From NCBI GenBank assembly GCA_020064725.1, contig JAGTWJ010000006.1:124001-188000 (forward strand): a stretch of DNA of 64,000 bases, written 5' to 3'. The DNA comes from Drechslerella dactyloides. Taxonomy: Eukaryota > Ascomycota > Orbiliomycetes > Orbiliales > Orbiliaceae. Under the pieces are notes generated by a model. It searched no databases and was not told the DNA's origin. It saw only the letters and a list, made by a program, of their open reading frames with translations. A program made the translations under genes and the position numbers. Below are positions 24,901 through 35,962 of the stretch, piece by piece. Positions within the stretch are counted from its first letter, which is position 1, and every line of letters starts with the position of its first letter.

Positions 24901-27099
24901 AATGCAATTTCTCAGCAATTCGGACCGATGAAAAATGCCACGACAGGCCTCTATCGATATGTCGGCTGTTTCAAAGAATGGAACACCGGGCGCCAGCTCA
25001 GTACATTACTCTACAGCGACCTCAACAATACCCCCGAACGATGCATCGCAGCATGTTATAGTGCCTCGAGCTCATGGACCTTCGCAGGTACTCAATACGA
25101 GAGGGAGTGCTGGTGTGGAAACGCCGTCCCGAAGCAGATTTCTCTCGAGCGTGACTGTAACTATAAATGCACCGGCTCGGAAGCATACACCTGCGGCGGT
25201 AATGGGTTCGGCGGTGGAGGAGCGTTTATATCCCTCTATGCGAGATCCGACAAATTCGTATGGGACGGAAGCGCCCCCCCTGTTGTCACTACCACCGCCG
25301 CAACCACAGGCCCTGCTCCCACCGGGACCGCTAATCCGGCGGTGTATAAAAATTACGTCCACAAGGGTTGTTGGTCGGAGCCTAGTGGCCCGCGCGCGAT
25401 GACTTATCTAGTTGCCGCCAGCGACAACATGTTTGTCGAGATGTGTATCGACGCTGCCATCCAGAAAGGTTACAAATATTGCGGTGTAGAGTAAGTTTGA
25501 TTTCCTGCAGACTGGTCTTATCTCTTCCGTGCTAACTTTTGATAAGATACGGGCGAGAATGTTGGGCGGACAATACCATTAGACCGGAGTCGACCCAGCT
25601 TACCATCGAACAATGCAATTACGCATGTGCAGGAAATTCTCAGCAAAAGTGTGGTGCTGGCAGCAAGTAAGTCGGCCGTTTTTGAAATCCTTATCGCCGC
25701 GCTTCTGGCTAATGGGTACAATAGGTTCAATTACTACGTCTTGGAACCAGGCTCAGGCAGTACAACCCTCACTACTTCTCAATCTGCTACGTCTCGTTCA
25801 AGTACGACTTCTCAGTCAACGACGACCTCGTCCTCCGCGCCAGGTGGCGTCTCTAGCCCGTCGAACCTAGCAACCTACAATGGGTTTTCCTACCTATCCT
25901 GTTGGACAGATCGCACCGGTGATCGGGCACTTGCGGGGTGGGGCCTCGACCCCGGCCTGGAAATGACCATCGAAAAGTGCATTGATTACTGTGCGCCCAC
26001 TAAGGATTATATCGGTGTAGAGGACGGCCGCGAGTGTTGGTGTGGGAACAGCCTCCAGAGCGGTGTCGAAGCTCCAGATACAGAGTGTAAAACTCCCTGC
26101 ACCGGTAATGCGAACGAGCTGTGCGGCGGGCCGTCCAGGCTGGCCATATATAAGAGAGGAGTAAACCCAGCCTCCCTCACATCTTCAACGACAAGAAGCA
26201 GTAGTACTACCACGGCAAGCTCTACTACTACAACCCGCACTAGCACCTCCACAACGACAAGCTCCCCTACTACTACAAGCACATCTACTACGAGAAGCAG
26301 TTCTAGCACAACCAGTAGTAGCGTCACTTCAACAACCTCGACTACTAGATCGACGACAACGACGACAACGACGACACCGACAACGACAAGCACCACAAGG
26401 ACCACCACTAGCAGCTCGACTACACCCAGCACGACCACGTCCAGAACCACGACATCTACTACAACCAGCACTTCCGCGGCGCTGTCATCCTCTACCAATG
26501 AGCCGTGGTCGTTCCTAGGCTGCTATCTAGACTCCAGTGGCAGCCGCACCCTGCCCAACAAGACAAGGACTAATGCCGGCATGACAATCGAGTACTGCCA
26601 GGACTACTGTTTGACTTTCAACCTGCCTTATGCCGGCGTAGAGAATGGCAAAGAGTGCTGGTGCTCAGATGTGATCACAAATAACCGCCAACCAGGTCAA
26701 TCAGGCTGCACGGCGTCCTGCGCTGGTGATCCGTCCCAATCTTGTGGTGGAGGCAGCAGAATCGGCATTCACCAATATAATGATTGGAAACCGACTACTC
26801 TCCCCCAGGAGGTCCAGGGATGGCACTATGACGGCTGCTGGGTCGAAATCTCGAATCGCGCAATCAAATCCTATCGCTACAGCGATAACACCGGAATGAC
26901 AGTTGAGGACTGCGTTTCGACATGCCAGAGCAGGGGCAACAGCATAGCAGCTCTTCAGTACGCGAAAGAGTGCTACTGCGGGAATGATAACTTTGCAACG
27001 ACGAAGGTTGACGATGGGCAGTGCAACAACAATTGTGTAGGCGATCCTACCGAGTTCTGCGGCGCGGCAAGTAGGTTGCAAGTTTACCTTGCACCCTAA
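21953..27099 (+). CDS. Large secreted protein: beta-propeller, anchor-type domains and five WSC domains
   Basis: Six exons, 21953-22089, 22144-22858, 22933-23596, 23648-25490, 25547-25666 and 25725-27099; all phases close and give 1,617 residues. A signal peptide (LFAAAIAALSRIPFTFALG) is followed by a PQQ/quinoprotein-like beta-propeller (about 60-580; for example YVYISTTQNKVYKIDAKTG and IAYIGTTQGYLYAIGSP). Two or three immunoglobulin-like choice-of-anchor-D/ASH-type domains follow (about 580-930; FTAHFAPSTVGPLAADV, DIRVNFKPTTSG). Five WSC carbohydrate-binding domains come next, each with the ECWCG-type cysteine motif, starting near residues 942, 1074, 1211, 1420 and 1524. WSC3 and WSC4 are joined by a roughly 110-residue Thr/Ser linker, surely O-glycosylated. 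No GPI signal or membrane helix ends the chain, so it is secreted or wall-bound. Introns split WSC2. A role in binding wall or plant glycans is inferred; no enzyme motif is seen. Confidence 0.85.
26164..26500 (+). repeat. Low-complexity ACA/ACT/TCG tract coding a Thr/Ser linker
   Basis: A run of about 112 codons, nearly all Thr, Ser or Arg (TTTTTTTPTT-like), sits inside the WSC-protein gene. Mixed synonymous codons show that it is selected at protein level and is not a plain microsatellite. It is likely length-variable between strains. Confidence 0.8.
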
Positions 27100-28096
27100 G
27101 CAGGGATCTAGTAGGATTCTGGGTGCTTTGGCCCCTTTCGCATTGTTATAGCATATCAATAATGGCCGGGAATGGTTATATACGTATATTCACGTAGTTC
27201 TGTTGAGAAGGTCTTTTCTTCAATCTCCGGAATAACTACCGTCTGACTTGACACCTATTTTTGTTACCAAAACTCTGAACTTAACTTCGAAGACTATAGA
27301 TTAGTTAAATATTAGTAGCGATAAACTGAATATTAATATGCGAATTTAATCCCGATTCAGACAGTTGCCACTTAGTGGATTAGCCTTATACTGACGTAGA
27401 CAAGTAAGAAATAAAACATATTGGCGCCCAGTGCACAATGGCTTTTTTTGACGACGGGGTTCGAAGCATGTAAGCTGCCTCACTATAACTCTACTTCTTT
27501 CTAATCCAGATATCTATCAATTGACCAACTAGCTCATCTGTAGATCCACTGCCGCCTGCCGATCCGAAACCGCCACTATCAGCCTCTTTCGCCCTTTTGC
27601 TGAGAAAATACTGTGATATCCAATGCGATGCGCCGACTGGAGAGATGAATTATTTTAAATAATTTTGTTTCAGCGGCTTCAATTACAAACATTTAGGTAG
27701 ACTCAGATATAACTTAGACTATCCGCTATTATAAACGGAGCTGACTGCAGAGGCTTCATTCTCGCGATGATGTCTCCATGCATGTAGCTTCGCAGCAACT
27801 AAAGGTCTTGTTGCGATTAATGTTGCGTGCATATGGCACGCATGGTTACACAGGCGCACCGTTATATAGCGCCTGGCTTCGAAGCTAGCCGCGTCGAAAG
27901 TACGACATATAACATACTCTTTACCCTTTCAGCATGCATTAATCTATAACATCACGCGTGTTTAGTCAAGTAGCCATATTGAAATCCGCATCAAGTATCG
28001 GCGTCTACAACTCATTCCCGACTACGATATGACTCTGGGCACGAATTATATATATATGATTCCAATTCAATTCTATCTGCCATGTACATGTACACT
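27100..28096. other. AT-rich intergenic stretch with one coding relic
   Basis: Apart from the piece at 27491-27636, I see only AT-rich sequence with no repeat, RNA or domain. Confidence 0.4.
27491..27636 (-). pseudogene. C-terminal coding relic, unrecognised
   Basis: After a good acceptor (CTCTCCAG) the minus strand reads as a 47-codon protein tail with a Gly/Ser-rich patch (SGGFGSAGGSGSTDELVG), ending in IDIWIRKK and a TAG at 27493-27491. An in-frame ATG piece (MHGDIIARMKPLQSAP) lies upstream at 27783, but no full gene can be assembled. It is the end of a small gene or a relic. No family recognised. Confidence 0.3.
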
Positions 28097-31000
28097 TCAC
28101 TTCTTCCCCTTCGCACCTTCCTGTTTACCGCTCCCAAAAACGCGATCAACCCGCTTCTCCCGATCCCAAACAACCTCTCCGCCCTTCTCCCGAAAATACA
28201 CAACCCGATGCATCGGCACAAACTCCTCATCGCTCGCCTCCGTCCGCCAATTATCCAGCGGCATTTCCAAAACTCCTCTAAACCGGTCTTCATACCCGAT
28301 TACAAAACTGCTGGAATCGTAGCCTGGATCCCATTTAATCCGATGCAACACTTCATGCGCCGGCCGTAACTTTGGCGTCGAGCCCTTCGCTGCGTTTCCC
28401 TTATCCTTGGCAGCCTTCTTCGCCGCCTTCTTCTTCGAGGCGCCGGCGGAGAAGAAATCGTCGGAGCCGTCGCTTTGATTTTCGTCAAGGAGGCCCGGTA
28501 GCACGTCGTCTTCCTCGTCCTCGCTGTCGTCGGGGATACTGTCTCCCCCGTCCGCCTCGCCGCCATCCCATACCATCGTGTCATCGAGCGCCACACGACC
28601 GTCGGTCGCGAGGTCGCCGCTCTTAACGCAGGTGGCGGAAACCCATGCGTCGCCTGTGGGAAATTTTCCCTTCGCGCGAACAGCGGTGTCGAAGGTCTGC
28701 AGTGCTGTTGCGAAGGAGACCTTTGCAGCGTGCTTTTCGTCCTTGGGCAGTTGCTGTGTCGTTATACCGAGGAGGTAGAAGCCACGGAGCTCGCCGTCGG
28801 TCTCTGCGGTTGTCTGTGCGGGTTGTACGGCGTCTGCGGCAGGCACCTCGTGGAACCGGCCAGGCCATACTCGCGCGGCGACGGGCTGCCGTCCGAATTC
28901 TACTAGCAGCCCGACGACACGACTTTCAACCCACCCGATCAGACCGCGCCCAGCCTGTCGGTTCGTGCCCCAAAACTGCACTTCGACTTTGACGTATCGA
29001 TCGTACGCCGTTAGAAACCCGGAGACACCGTCGGTAAGACTACCCTCGCCATCGCCAAATTCTCCGGCCACATCGGCAAGCGTACCACCGAGCGCAAACC
29101 TCGCAGCCGCAGTCCCCAGCGCTTCAGTCAACGTACGCACAGTATGCACCGTTGCATTCGTAGCGACATTCACCGCTGGCGCGTGGATTGCCAATATCAC
29201 CATCTTATCCCTCGTCGCACGGGAATACCGGCTCGTCCGCCCCGGCTGTAGCACATTCTCACTCCAATCCCAGTTCGCATAATGGTCGTAGAACGCAACG
29301 ATAAGCTGTGCGGCACTCGCCTGAGGTGGTAGGAGCAGCGCTATCCGCGATAGGAGAAGTGTAATGTGAACCCCGCCGAGATACCCGAATTTTGAACTAT
29401 ACATCCCCTTCTTGACCGCCCACAGCTTGATGTAGCGGTATGCAAGTCTGAAGGCGGCGAGGTTGGGCACCGTGTTGAGGATGTAGAGCATGTCTCTGTA
29501 CGCTTGGAGCTTTTTGAGAGTGGGAACCGGTAACGCGAAGAGTGGGCTGTTAGCGGGCGCGGTGGGAATCTGGTCCCATGATTCGAGAAGACGCGGGGCA
29601 GTGCAGTACTGCAGGTCGATACGGACACCGGCGACGAGGAGGATGAGCATTGGGATTGTAGCGTCGACGTAGCGGACGATTTTGATCTCGTGGGCGCTGG
29701 GTGGTTGTTTTCGAATGCGATGCTTGGTGACCCGCCAGAAGAGACTGGCGGAGATGGCGCCGACAGCGAGGACGTCCATGTCCGATGCAGCATCGTAGGT
29801 TCCCAAACCGACGCTACCGACAGGGATGAGACGCAGCGGAAACGGCGGATCGGACGTAAGCACTGCCGTCAAAGCGGCGAGCGCGTCTTGGCGACAGGCG
29901 GTGTCCTCTGCTGATGGGAAGCAGTTGTTCGCGAGGAGAATGCGGCGGACGTCATCGTCGGTGATAGCGGTATCCGGTAGCGAAAGAGGCGAGGCCATTG
30001 GTGCTGCTGTAGGCTTGGTGAAGGAGAGGCGCGCAGTAAGGGGGTAGTGGTCACTGGCGACAGAGCTGCCAACACGGACCTCGCGAACGAGAAGGTCGTC
30101 CGTTCGGCGCAGGTAGATGCGGTCGTAGCGGTGGGGCTGTACGCTGGAGGCGTTCTGCGCGGCGATGGGGTTATGCGCCGGGTTGAAGGTATTCCCGTCG
30201 GGGCCCTCGCCAGCAACGGCCCACGCGTCGGTGAAGTCCGCGGCGGGGAACAGCGTATCGAATGATTCAGCGGAAGCGGCAGTGATGATGTTGTTCGAGA
30301 CGGCCTGGGAGATGGCGGCGGAGTCTGGTATGTTGGTGTCACCGGCGATTATGACGGTGTTTTCGGAGTACTTGGCGAGATGGGACTTGAGATCTGCAGC
30401 GTAGTCGGCGCGGGATTTGGCTGCTTCATCGGTGAGGTACGCAGGGAGGTGCACGTTGCAGACAATCAGCGGGTGCCATGTCTTGTTAGGTTCCTGAGGC
30501 TCCTTGTCGTCCTGTGACTCTTGGTCTTCCTGGATTTCCGGAGCCTCCTGAGGTTTCTGAGGCTCCTGCGTATAATGTCCAAACTGCGGGAATTTAGCGA
30601 CGCAGATGCTGCGTGACGGGACGGCGGAGGTGAGCTCTTCCCAGACAAAGGGAACAGTACTCAGGACGACGCAGTTGCGGTGGCGGAGGAGCGGTTGTTC
30701 TGGCGAATGCGATATATATGGATACTTTGCGGGTACCCTTGAATCTGCGATGGCTGCGAGCAGGTCGTCAGCGACCTCCTGCAGACACACGATCGTGGCG
30801 TCAAGAGTGAGGATGTCGTCGCATATCCGGCCCCAGCGGCCATCCTGGTCTTCTGCATCATCAATGTCGACAAATACGTTGAAAGTGGAGAGCGTCAAGC
30901 TGGCAGCCGGGAGTCTTTCGACATCGTCACAGCTGACGGACTCCCAGCAGTCGTCTTGCCCGTTCGAAGGGTGTCTCCGAGTGTATGCCTTTCGCGGAAC

Positions 31001-31603
31001 GACACTGCCGGGGACGGCCTCCGGCGATAGAGCGACAGGGTATTCGTGGACACCCCAGCTTTCAACAAACGTCATCTTGCGGTCAACGCGTTGCATGACG
31101 GCGAGTCCCATCTCCACGTCGCCGAGGAGCGGGCATAGCATGTCGAATTTGTTGACGAGGCGGCGGAGACGGGGCGCGCCTCCGGCGTGGATCTGGCCGA
31201 TGGTCATGTGGGGTTTGAACTGCTCACGAGTAACCGCCTTTCTAACTTCTGGGAACTCGCGGGACAGCTTTTCGTAGATGTCTTGCAGCAGCTCTTCGGA
31301 CGCTTCGTCTGGTCGCAGGACTAGGTAGGAAGGCCGCTTCTTGTTTCCACGGAAGACTTCGATGGAGGCGAAGCGGATGGTGTGAGAGCAGCAGATGGAA
31401 GCAAGGTAGTCCTGCAGGTGAGCGGAAGCGGCAGAGAGCGAGGCGGGGGAGACAAAGGGGTAGAAGAGGTTGATATGTGGGGGCCATTTTATGGCGGCGG
31501 CGTCGTAGAGGGAGCGCAGAGGCTGGACTACCGATAGAAGAGATTCGGGAAGGACGAGGGCGAGAGCAGTGTCCGGAGAAGATGAAGCTGGGAGTGACGC
31601 CAT
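28097..31603 (-). CDS. RNA-repair fusion: 2H phosphoesterase, EEP nuclease, PAP-type nucleotidyltransferase, MJ1316 domain
   Basis: A single exon of 1,168 residues. Residues 1-185 form a 2H (LigT-like) phosphoesterase with PHINLFYPF (His43) and FKPHMTIGQ (His132). Residues 235-530 form an endonuclease/exonuclease/phosphatase domain with Asn242, LQEV (Glu276), NVHLP (His385), GDTN (Asp422, Asn424) and ASDHYPL (Asp518, His519). An acidic QEPQ/EDQ-rich insert lies near 346-373. Residues 580-830 form a poly(A)-polymerase-type nucleotidyltransferase: VGSVGLGTYDAASDMDVLAV (Asp608, Asp610), RIDLQYC (Asp663), then RYIKLWAVKKGMYSSKFGYL. The C-terminus (about 1078-1155) matches the MJ1316 RNA cyclic-end-recognition domain (VLHRIKWD ... 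VPMHRVVYF), after an acidic/Lys-rich linker. Members of this architecture are proposed in comparative genomics to repair RNA ends; the function here is inferred. All active-site residues checked are intact. The gene is divergent from PFF1. Confidence 0.88.
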   Translation of the reverse strand: MASLPASSSPDTALALVLPESLLSVVQPLRSLYDAAAIKWPPHINLFYPFVSPASLSAASAHLQDYLASICCSHTIRFASIEVFRGNKKRPSYLVLRPDEASEELLQDIYEKLSREFPEVRKAVTREQFKPHMTIGQIHAGGAPRLRRLVNKFDMLCPLLGDVEMGLAVMQRVDRKMTFVESWGVHEYPVALSPEAVPGSVVPRKAYTRRHPSNGQDDCWESVSCDDVERLPAASLTLSTFNVFVDIDDAEDQDGRWGRICDDILTLDATIVCLQEVADDLLAAIADSRVPAKYPYISHSPEQPLLRHRNCVVLSTVPFVWEELTSAVPSRSICVAKFPQFGHYTQEPQKPQEAPEIQEDQESQDDKEPQEPNKTWHPLIVCNVHLPAYLTDEAAKSRADYAADLKSHLAKYSENTVIIAGDTNIPDSAAISQAVSNNIITAASAESFDTLFPAADFTDAWAVAGEGPDGNTFNPAHNPIAAQNASSVQPHRYDRIYLRRTDDLLVREVRVGSSVASDHYPLTARLSFTKPTAAPMASPLSLPDTAITDDDVRRILLANNCFPSAEDTACRQDALAALTAVLTSDPPFPLRLIPVGSVGLGTYDAASDMDVLAVGAISASLFWRVTKHRIRKQPPSAHEIKIVRYVDATIPMLILLVAGVRIDLQYCTAPRLLESWDQIPTAPANSPLFALPVPTLKKLQAYRDMLYILNTVPNLAAFRLAYRYIKLWAVKKGMYSSKFGYLGGVHITLLLSRIALLLPPQASAAQLIVAFYDHYANWDWSENVLQPGRTSRYSRATRDKMVILAIHAPAVNVATNATVHTVRTLTEALGTAAARFALGGTLADVAGEFGDGEGSLTDGVSGFLTAYDRYVKVEVQFWGTNRQAGRGLIGWVESRVVGLLVEFGRQPVAARVWPGRFHEVPAADAVQPAQTTAETDGELRGFYLLGITTQQLPKDEKHAAKVSFATALQTFDTAVRAKGKFPTGDAWVSATCVKSGDLATDGRVALDDTMVWDGGEADGGDSIPDDSEDEEDDVLPGLLDENQSDGSDDFFSAGASKKKAAKKAAKDKGNAAKGSTPKLRPAHEVLHRIKWDPGYDSSSFVIGYEDRFRGVLEMPLDNWRTEASDEEFVPMHRVVYFREKGGEVVWDREKRVDRVFGSGKQEGAKGKK

Positions 31604-32796
31604 GGCGATGCTATAGCAGTGTCAGCGAGTAAGACTTTGGAAGGGATAGGAGCAGGACTGACAGTCTTGTGGGATTTTCCTCCTAGAAACGGATTAATGG
31701 AAGGGAGGGGAGAGGGGAGAAATGTGTTGGCGTGTTGTGTGTCGTTGGATGTTGCACAAAATAAAGCCCGACAGTCGGAGATAACAGTCGGAGATACGAG
31801 CTAAGACCGTGAAGGAAACAAGAACACCAGCGCTTGAAATGGAGGAGTGTCGTGAGGGCGTGCCCGCTGGATGCGTAGAACAAGACCAATTGCAATCGTC
31901 TATGCCGGAAGAGGGATGGATACAAGAGTAACCTATCCCACCGGACGGCCGCTGCTTTATACAAGACACCAACCTGGAAGCAGCCCAGCGAGAACCTTAA
32001 AGCGCATGCACAAGTATCGAAAAGGGAACGATGCAATCAGCCTGTCGCGCCGCCTCAACGGGTCCCGAAACAATTGCAATGTGATATAGCAGGCAGGGAC
32101 AGTGCGTGGAGGAGTCACCGCAGTCGAAACAGCCGTTGAGACGCCCAAGCGCGGCTCTCGACCTTATACTTCCCGTCCAGCCTCAAACTAACTCCCCGTT
32201 CTTGACTCACCGCTTGACTCACGAACGCCGCAAGCGAGGAAGATTCAGAATGATTTCATCGCTCCCCAACATCAGATATCAGAAGCACTTGCACGAATCC
32301 ATGAATCCAGGGACGCGGCATGCTTGGGTATGCTTCCCTCGGATGCACTGTGCATCTCCACGCGAAAGGCTTGTCTGCGCCCCTTGTCGACCGACGCGAC
32401 TCGATTGGGCCCGTCTGCAGTGTTTGTCGGCCGCCGCTTGCGCCATGCCCGCAGCGGCGTCGGACAGCCGGCGTGCGGGGTCGTCCAATCAGCTGGCTGC
32501 TCTCCTCTCGATCCGATCTGATTGCACTCCGTGATCTCATTGGTATGTTGATGTTGATGTCGTTCATGCGCGGTGTCGTGTGCGAGTGCGCGTGCTTGGC
32601 GTCCTGCTGTTCGCGGAGGCCGGTGCAAATGAGATGCTACTTTGGTGGATCTCCTGGCTACGCACAACCTCACTCGCACTCCTCCTCCCATTACCCGCGA
32701 ACTTCCTCCTCCATCCTTCCATCCCGCGACAACCTGACATCGCCAGCTCACGTCGACGGACCCGGCCGGCCTGCTCTCTGTAATATGTTGTCGTAG
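31604..32796. other. Divergent promoter region
   Basis: About 1.2 kb lies between the starts of the RNA-repair fusion and PFF1. Frames here are short or on the shadow strand. It must hold both promoters, but no element stands out. Confidence 0.5.
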
Positions 32797-35700
32797 ATGC
32801 GCCTGAGCCTCAAGACCCCCCGCGCCCGCCTTGCCGCCGTCATGGCCTCCTCCTCCTGCGGCCCTTGCAAGCTGTCCTTCGCCCACTTTCGCCCGCTGCC
32901 CGTCACCATCCTGACGGTCGTCATCTACCTCGCCCTCTTCATCCCGCTGCTCATCATCCACTACGTTCCCCCCTCGCCTCCCCCGAACGACTCTCTCAAG
33001 TCCGCCATCGGCGTCGATCTCGAGGAGACATGGCGCTCTCTCGCTGCCATCACCCGCCGCTACCACCCGTACAACTCCCATGCGAACGATGACGTCCGCT
33101 CCTATCTCGTGCAGCGCATCCAAGATATCATCGCCAGGAACGGCGATAACGCGACGGAGGTTGTGGTGGACAACGATGTCAACGTTCTCTACCAGACCCG
33201 CGCCATCAGCATCTACTTTGAGAGCATGAACATCATCGTCAAGGTTCCCGGCACCGGTCACTTTGAAGGCGAGGTTGGCGACGTTCTCGTCAACGCCCAC
33301 TACGACAGCGTCAGCACCGCGCCAGGTTTGCTATACTCTCCCAATCGCACTACTACACTACCGTGCTAATACTATGATAGGAGCGACGGACGACGGTGTC
33401 GCGGTGGTTACCGTTCTCGGCCTCATCGACTACTTTACCCAGCCCGCGCATGCGCCCCGCCGCTCCGTCTTCTTCCTCTTCAACAATGGCGAGGAAGACT
33501 ACCTTAACGGCGCTGTCGCCTTTACCGAGCACCCGCTTGCGAAAACCTGCCGCCTCTTCCTCAACCTCGAGGGCGCTGGCGCCGGCGGCCGCGCCACCCT
33601 CTTTCGTAGCACCGATGCCGAAGTCACAAAATTCTTCCGCCGCGCAAAGTACCCGTTCGGTAGCAGTCTCAGCGGGGACGCCTTCAAGCGCGGTTTTATC
33701 CGCAGTCAGACCGACTATATCATATTCGACGGGCACCTCGGCATGCGCGGTCTCGACCTTGCCTTCTGGCAGCCCCGCGACCGCTACCATACCCAGTGGG
33801 ACTCGATGGCATTCAGTACGTTATAGCGCCACTATACGTAATCACGCACGCCGCTAATTAGATCAGCCAGCAGGGACTCGCTGTGGCATATGTTTGAGAC
33901 TTCGCTGGCCTCCGTCGAGGGCATGGCCAGCGACGGCAGCTATACCTTTATCCCGGACTCCGGCCGTAAGCACACCGGTGTCTGGTTTGATAGTGAGTAT
34001 TCTGTATCTTTGAGAAACATCCATGCTAGCTATATACGTGCTAACATCGTGATCGTGCAGTGTTCGGCCGCGGGTTCGCCGTCTTCCAGATCAAGGACAC
34101 GTTCATCGCCTCGATGTGCCTCCTCACCATCGCCCCCTTCTTCATCCTCCTCACCGTCTATTTCCTCGCAAAGTCCGACAAGCTCTACCTTTTCGCCTCC
34201 TCGCCTTCCTCGAACACCCCGCTGCCAGCCAAGCTCGAGCTCGCCGGCTTCAAGGGCTTCTGGCGGCCCATCATCGCCATCATCCTCGCCGGCGCTGCCG
34301 TCATCGGCGTTGCCCTGTTGATCGCAAAGGTCAACCCTATGATCATGTACAGCAGCCAGGAGGCCGTCTGGGTCTGCCTCATGTCCTTGTGGATCATTGT
34401 CACTTGGGTCATTCTCCGCGCCGCCAATTGGTGGCGGCCAACTGCCACCGCCCGCACCTGGGGTATCGCCTGGCTGTCCGCCATCGCCTGGCTGCTGCTC
34501 GCCGCATGCGCCACGGCCCAGGACCGCCTTGATGTCGGCGGCCTCTACTTCACCATCTTGTAAGTTTCACCGCCATATTATCGTCCCATACTTTCTCCCT
34601 GTGCACAAGTCTTACATGGTATTCTACAGTTATTATATTGCGACGGCGTTGGCGTTGTTCCTCGCCCTCTTGGACTTCTTCGTCCTTCCGCCCACCGCGC
34701 ACATCTACAACGCCATCCTGCACACCTCCGTCGACCTCGACGACGACGACCGCCGCTCCCTGATCGCCCCCTCCGTCGACGAACGCCCCGACGACGACGA
34801 GCCGACAGAACACACCTCCCTCCTCCGCGACGCCTCCAACCTCGGCCGCGGACGCCACATCGGCCGCCGCCCGAACTCCCACGGCTCCCTCAGCATCGGG
34901 GCCTCGAGCACGCTGCCGACGCTCGAGGCGAATGAGGACGACGAGCCCGACTGCGCGGCCTCAGTCCACTGCGCGCAGCGGCAGTACCTCCACGAGCAGC
35001 ACTGGTCCCGTGGCCTGCTGCGATACACATGGCTCCTCCAAGTCCTCCTCCTCATCCCCATCCCCGTCATCCTCACCGCGCAAGTCGCCCTCATCGTCGG
35101 CACTTCCATTGCGCAGACGGGCGCGGACGGCAACCCGGTGGCCACCGCCTACATTCTCTACGCGTTCTTCACCGTCCTCCTCCTCCTCCCGCTGTTGCCG
35201 TTCACCCACCGGTGGACGCACCATGTCCCCGTTTTCCTCACCGCCGTCTTCACCGCCACGCTGCTCTACCTCCTCCTCGCCTTCCCGTTCAGCTGGGACA
35301 ACCCGCTGAAAGTATACTTTTCCCAATCGGTAGACCTGCACAGCGGCAATAACACCGTCCACCTCATCGGCGTACGACAGTACCTCCGCGGCGTCGTAAC
35401 GGAGAACCTACCATCCGCGTGGACAGCAGATGTAAACTGCACGGACGACAACGCTCGACTAGGTCTATACCGGTGCTCGTGGACGGGGCTCGCACCGAAC
35501 GTCGTCCCCGGTGTTTCCTCTCCGCGGAAATGGGCAGCGGTAAACGCTACGCTCATCGCGAACGCAACCGATTCCTCGTCCGCGCGCCACGTCCGACTAC
35601 ACATCACACCGCGCAACTCGCGCGCCTGCAGGTTACTATTCGACCGAAAAGTCGCCGGCGTTACCATCACCGATCCGACGGGCGTGGGCAAAACCACGCC

Positions 35701-35962
35701 GCACGGTGATATAGCGGAGGGGGTAGACCATCTTCGACTGTGGAGTCGCGAATGGGAGCGTGGGTGGATTGTTGACGCGTTTGAAACGGAGAACGTGAAG
35801 AAGGCGTTGACGGGGCGGGTGGAGTGCCTTTGGAGCGATGCGAATAATGCCGAGAGCGAGATTCCAGCGCTGGATGAGGTGAAGAGATTCCTGCCGCGGT
35901 GGGCGGTCGTGAGTAAATTGGAGGATGGGCTGGTCGTTGGTGAGAAGCGGTGGTCTGCGTAG
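32797..35962 (+). CDS. PFF1: Vacuolar membrane M28 zinc protease (Pff1-like)
   Basis: Exons are 32797-33325, 33381-33815, 33867-33992, 34061-34559 and 34630-35962 (973 residues; all phases close). An N-terminal membrane anchor ([19 protein letters not shown]) is followed by the M28 peptidase domain. Zinc ligands are visible: His168 in [13 protein letters not shown], Asp180 in ATDDG and Glu214/215 in NNGEEDY. Several membrane helices follow (about residues 435-650 and 700-800), with a hydrophilic acidic loop between them (DDDDRRS ... [10 protein letters not shown]) and a luminal C-terminal domain. This matches the yeast Pff1 family, vacuolar multi-pass proteases whose substrates are unclear. 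An alternative start is Met16 (MASSSCGPC). Introns sit inside the peptidase domain. Confidence 0.92.

Noticed and set aside
26007..26498. A 163-residue Val/Leu-rich minus-strand frame
   Set aside because: Exact antisense of the Thr/Ser linker; not a membrane protein gene.
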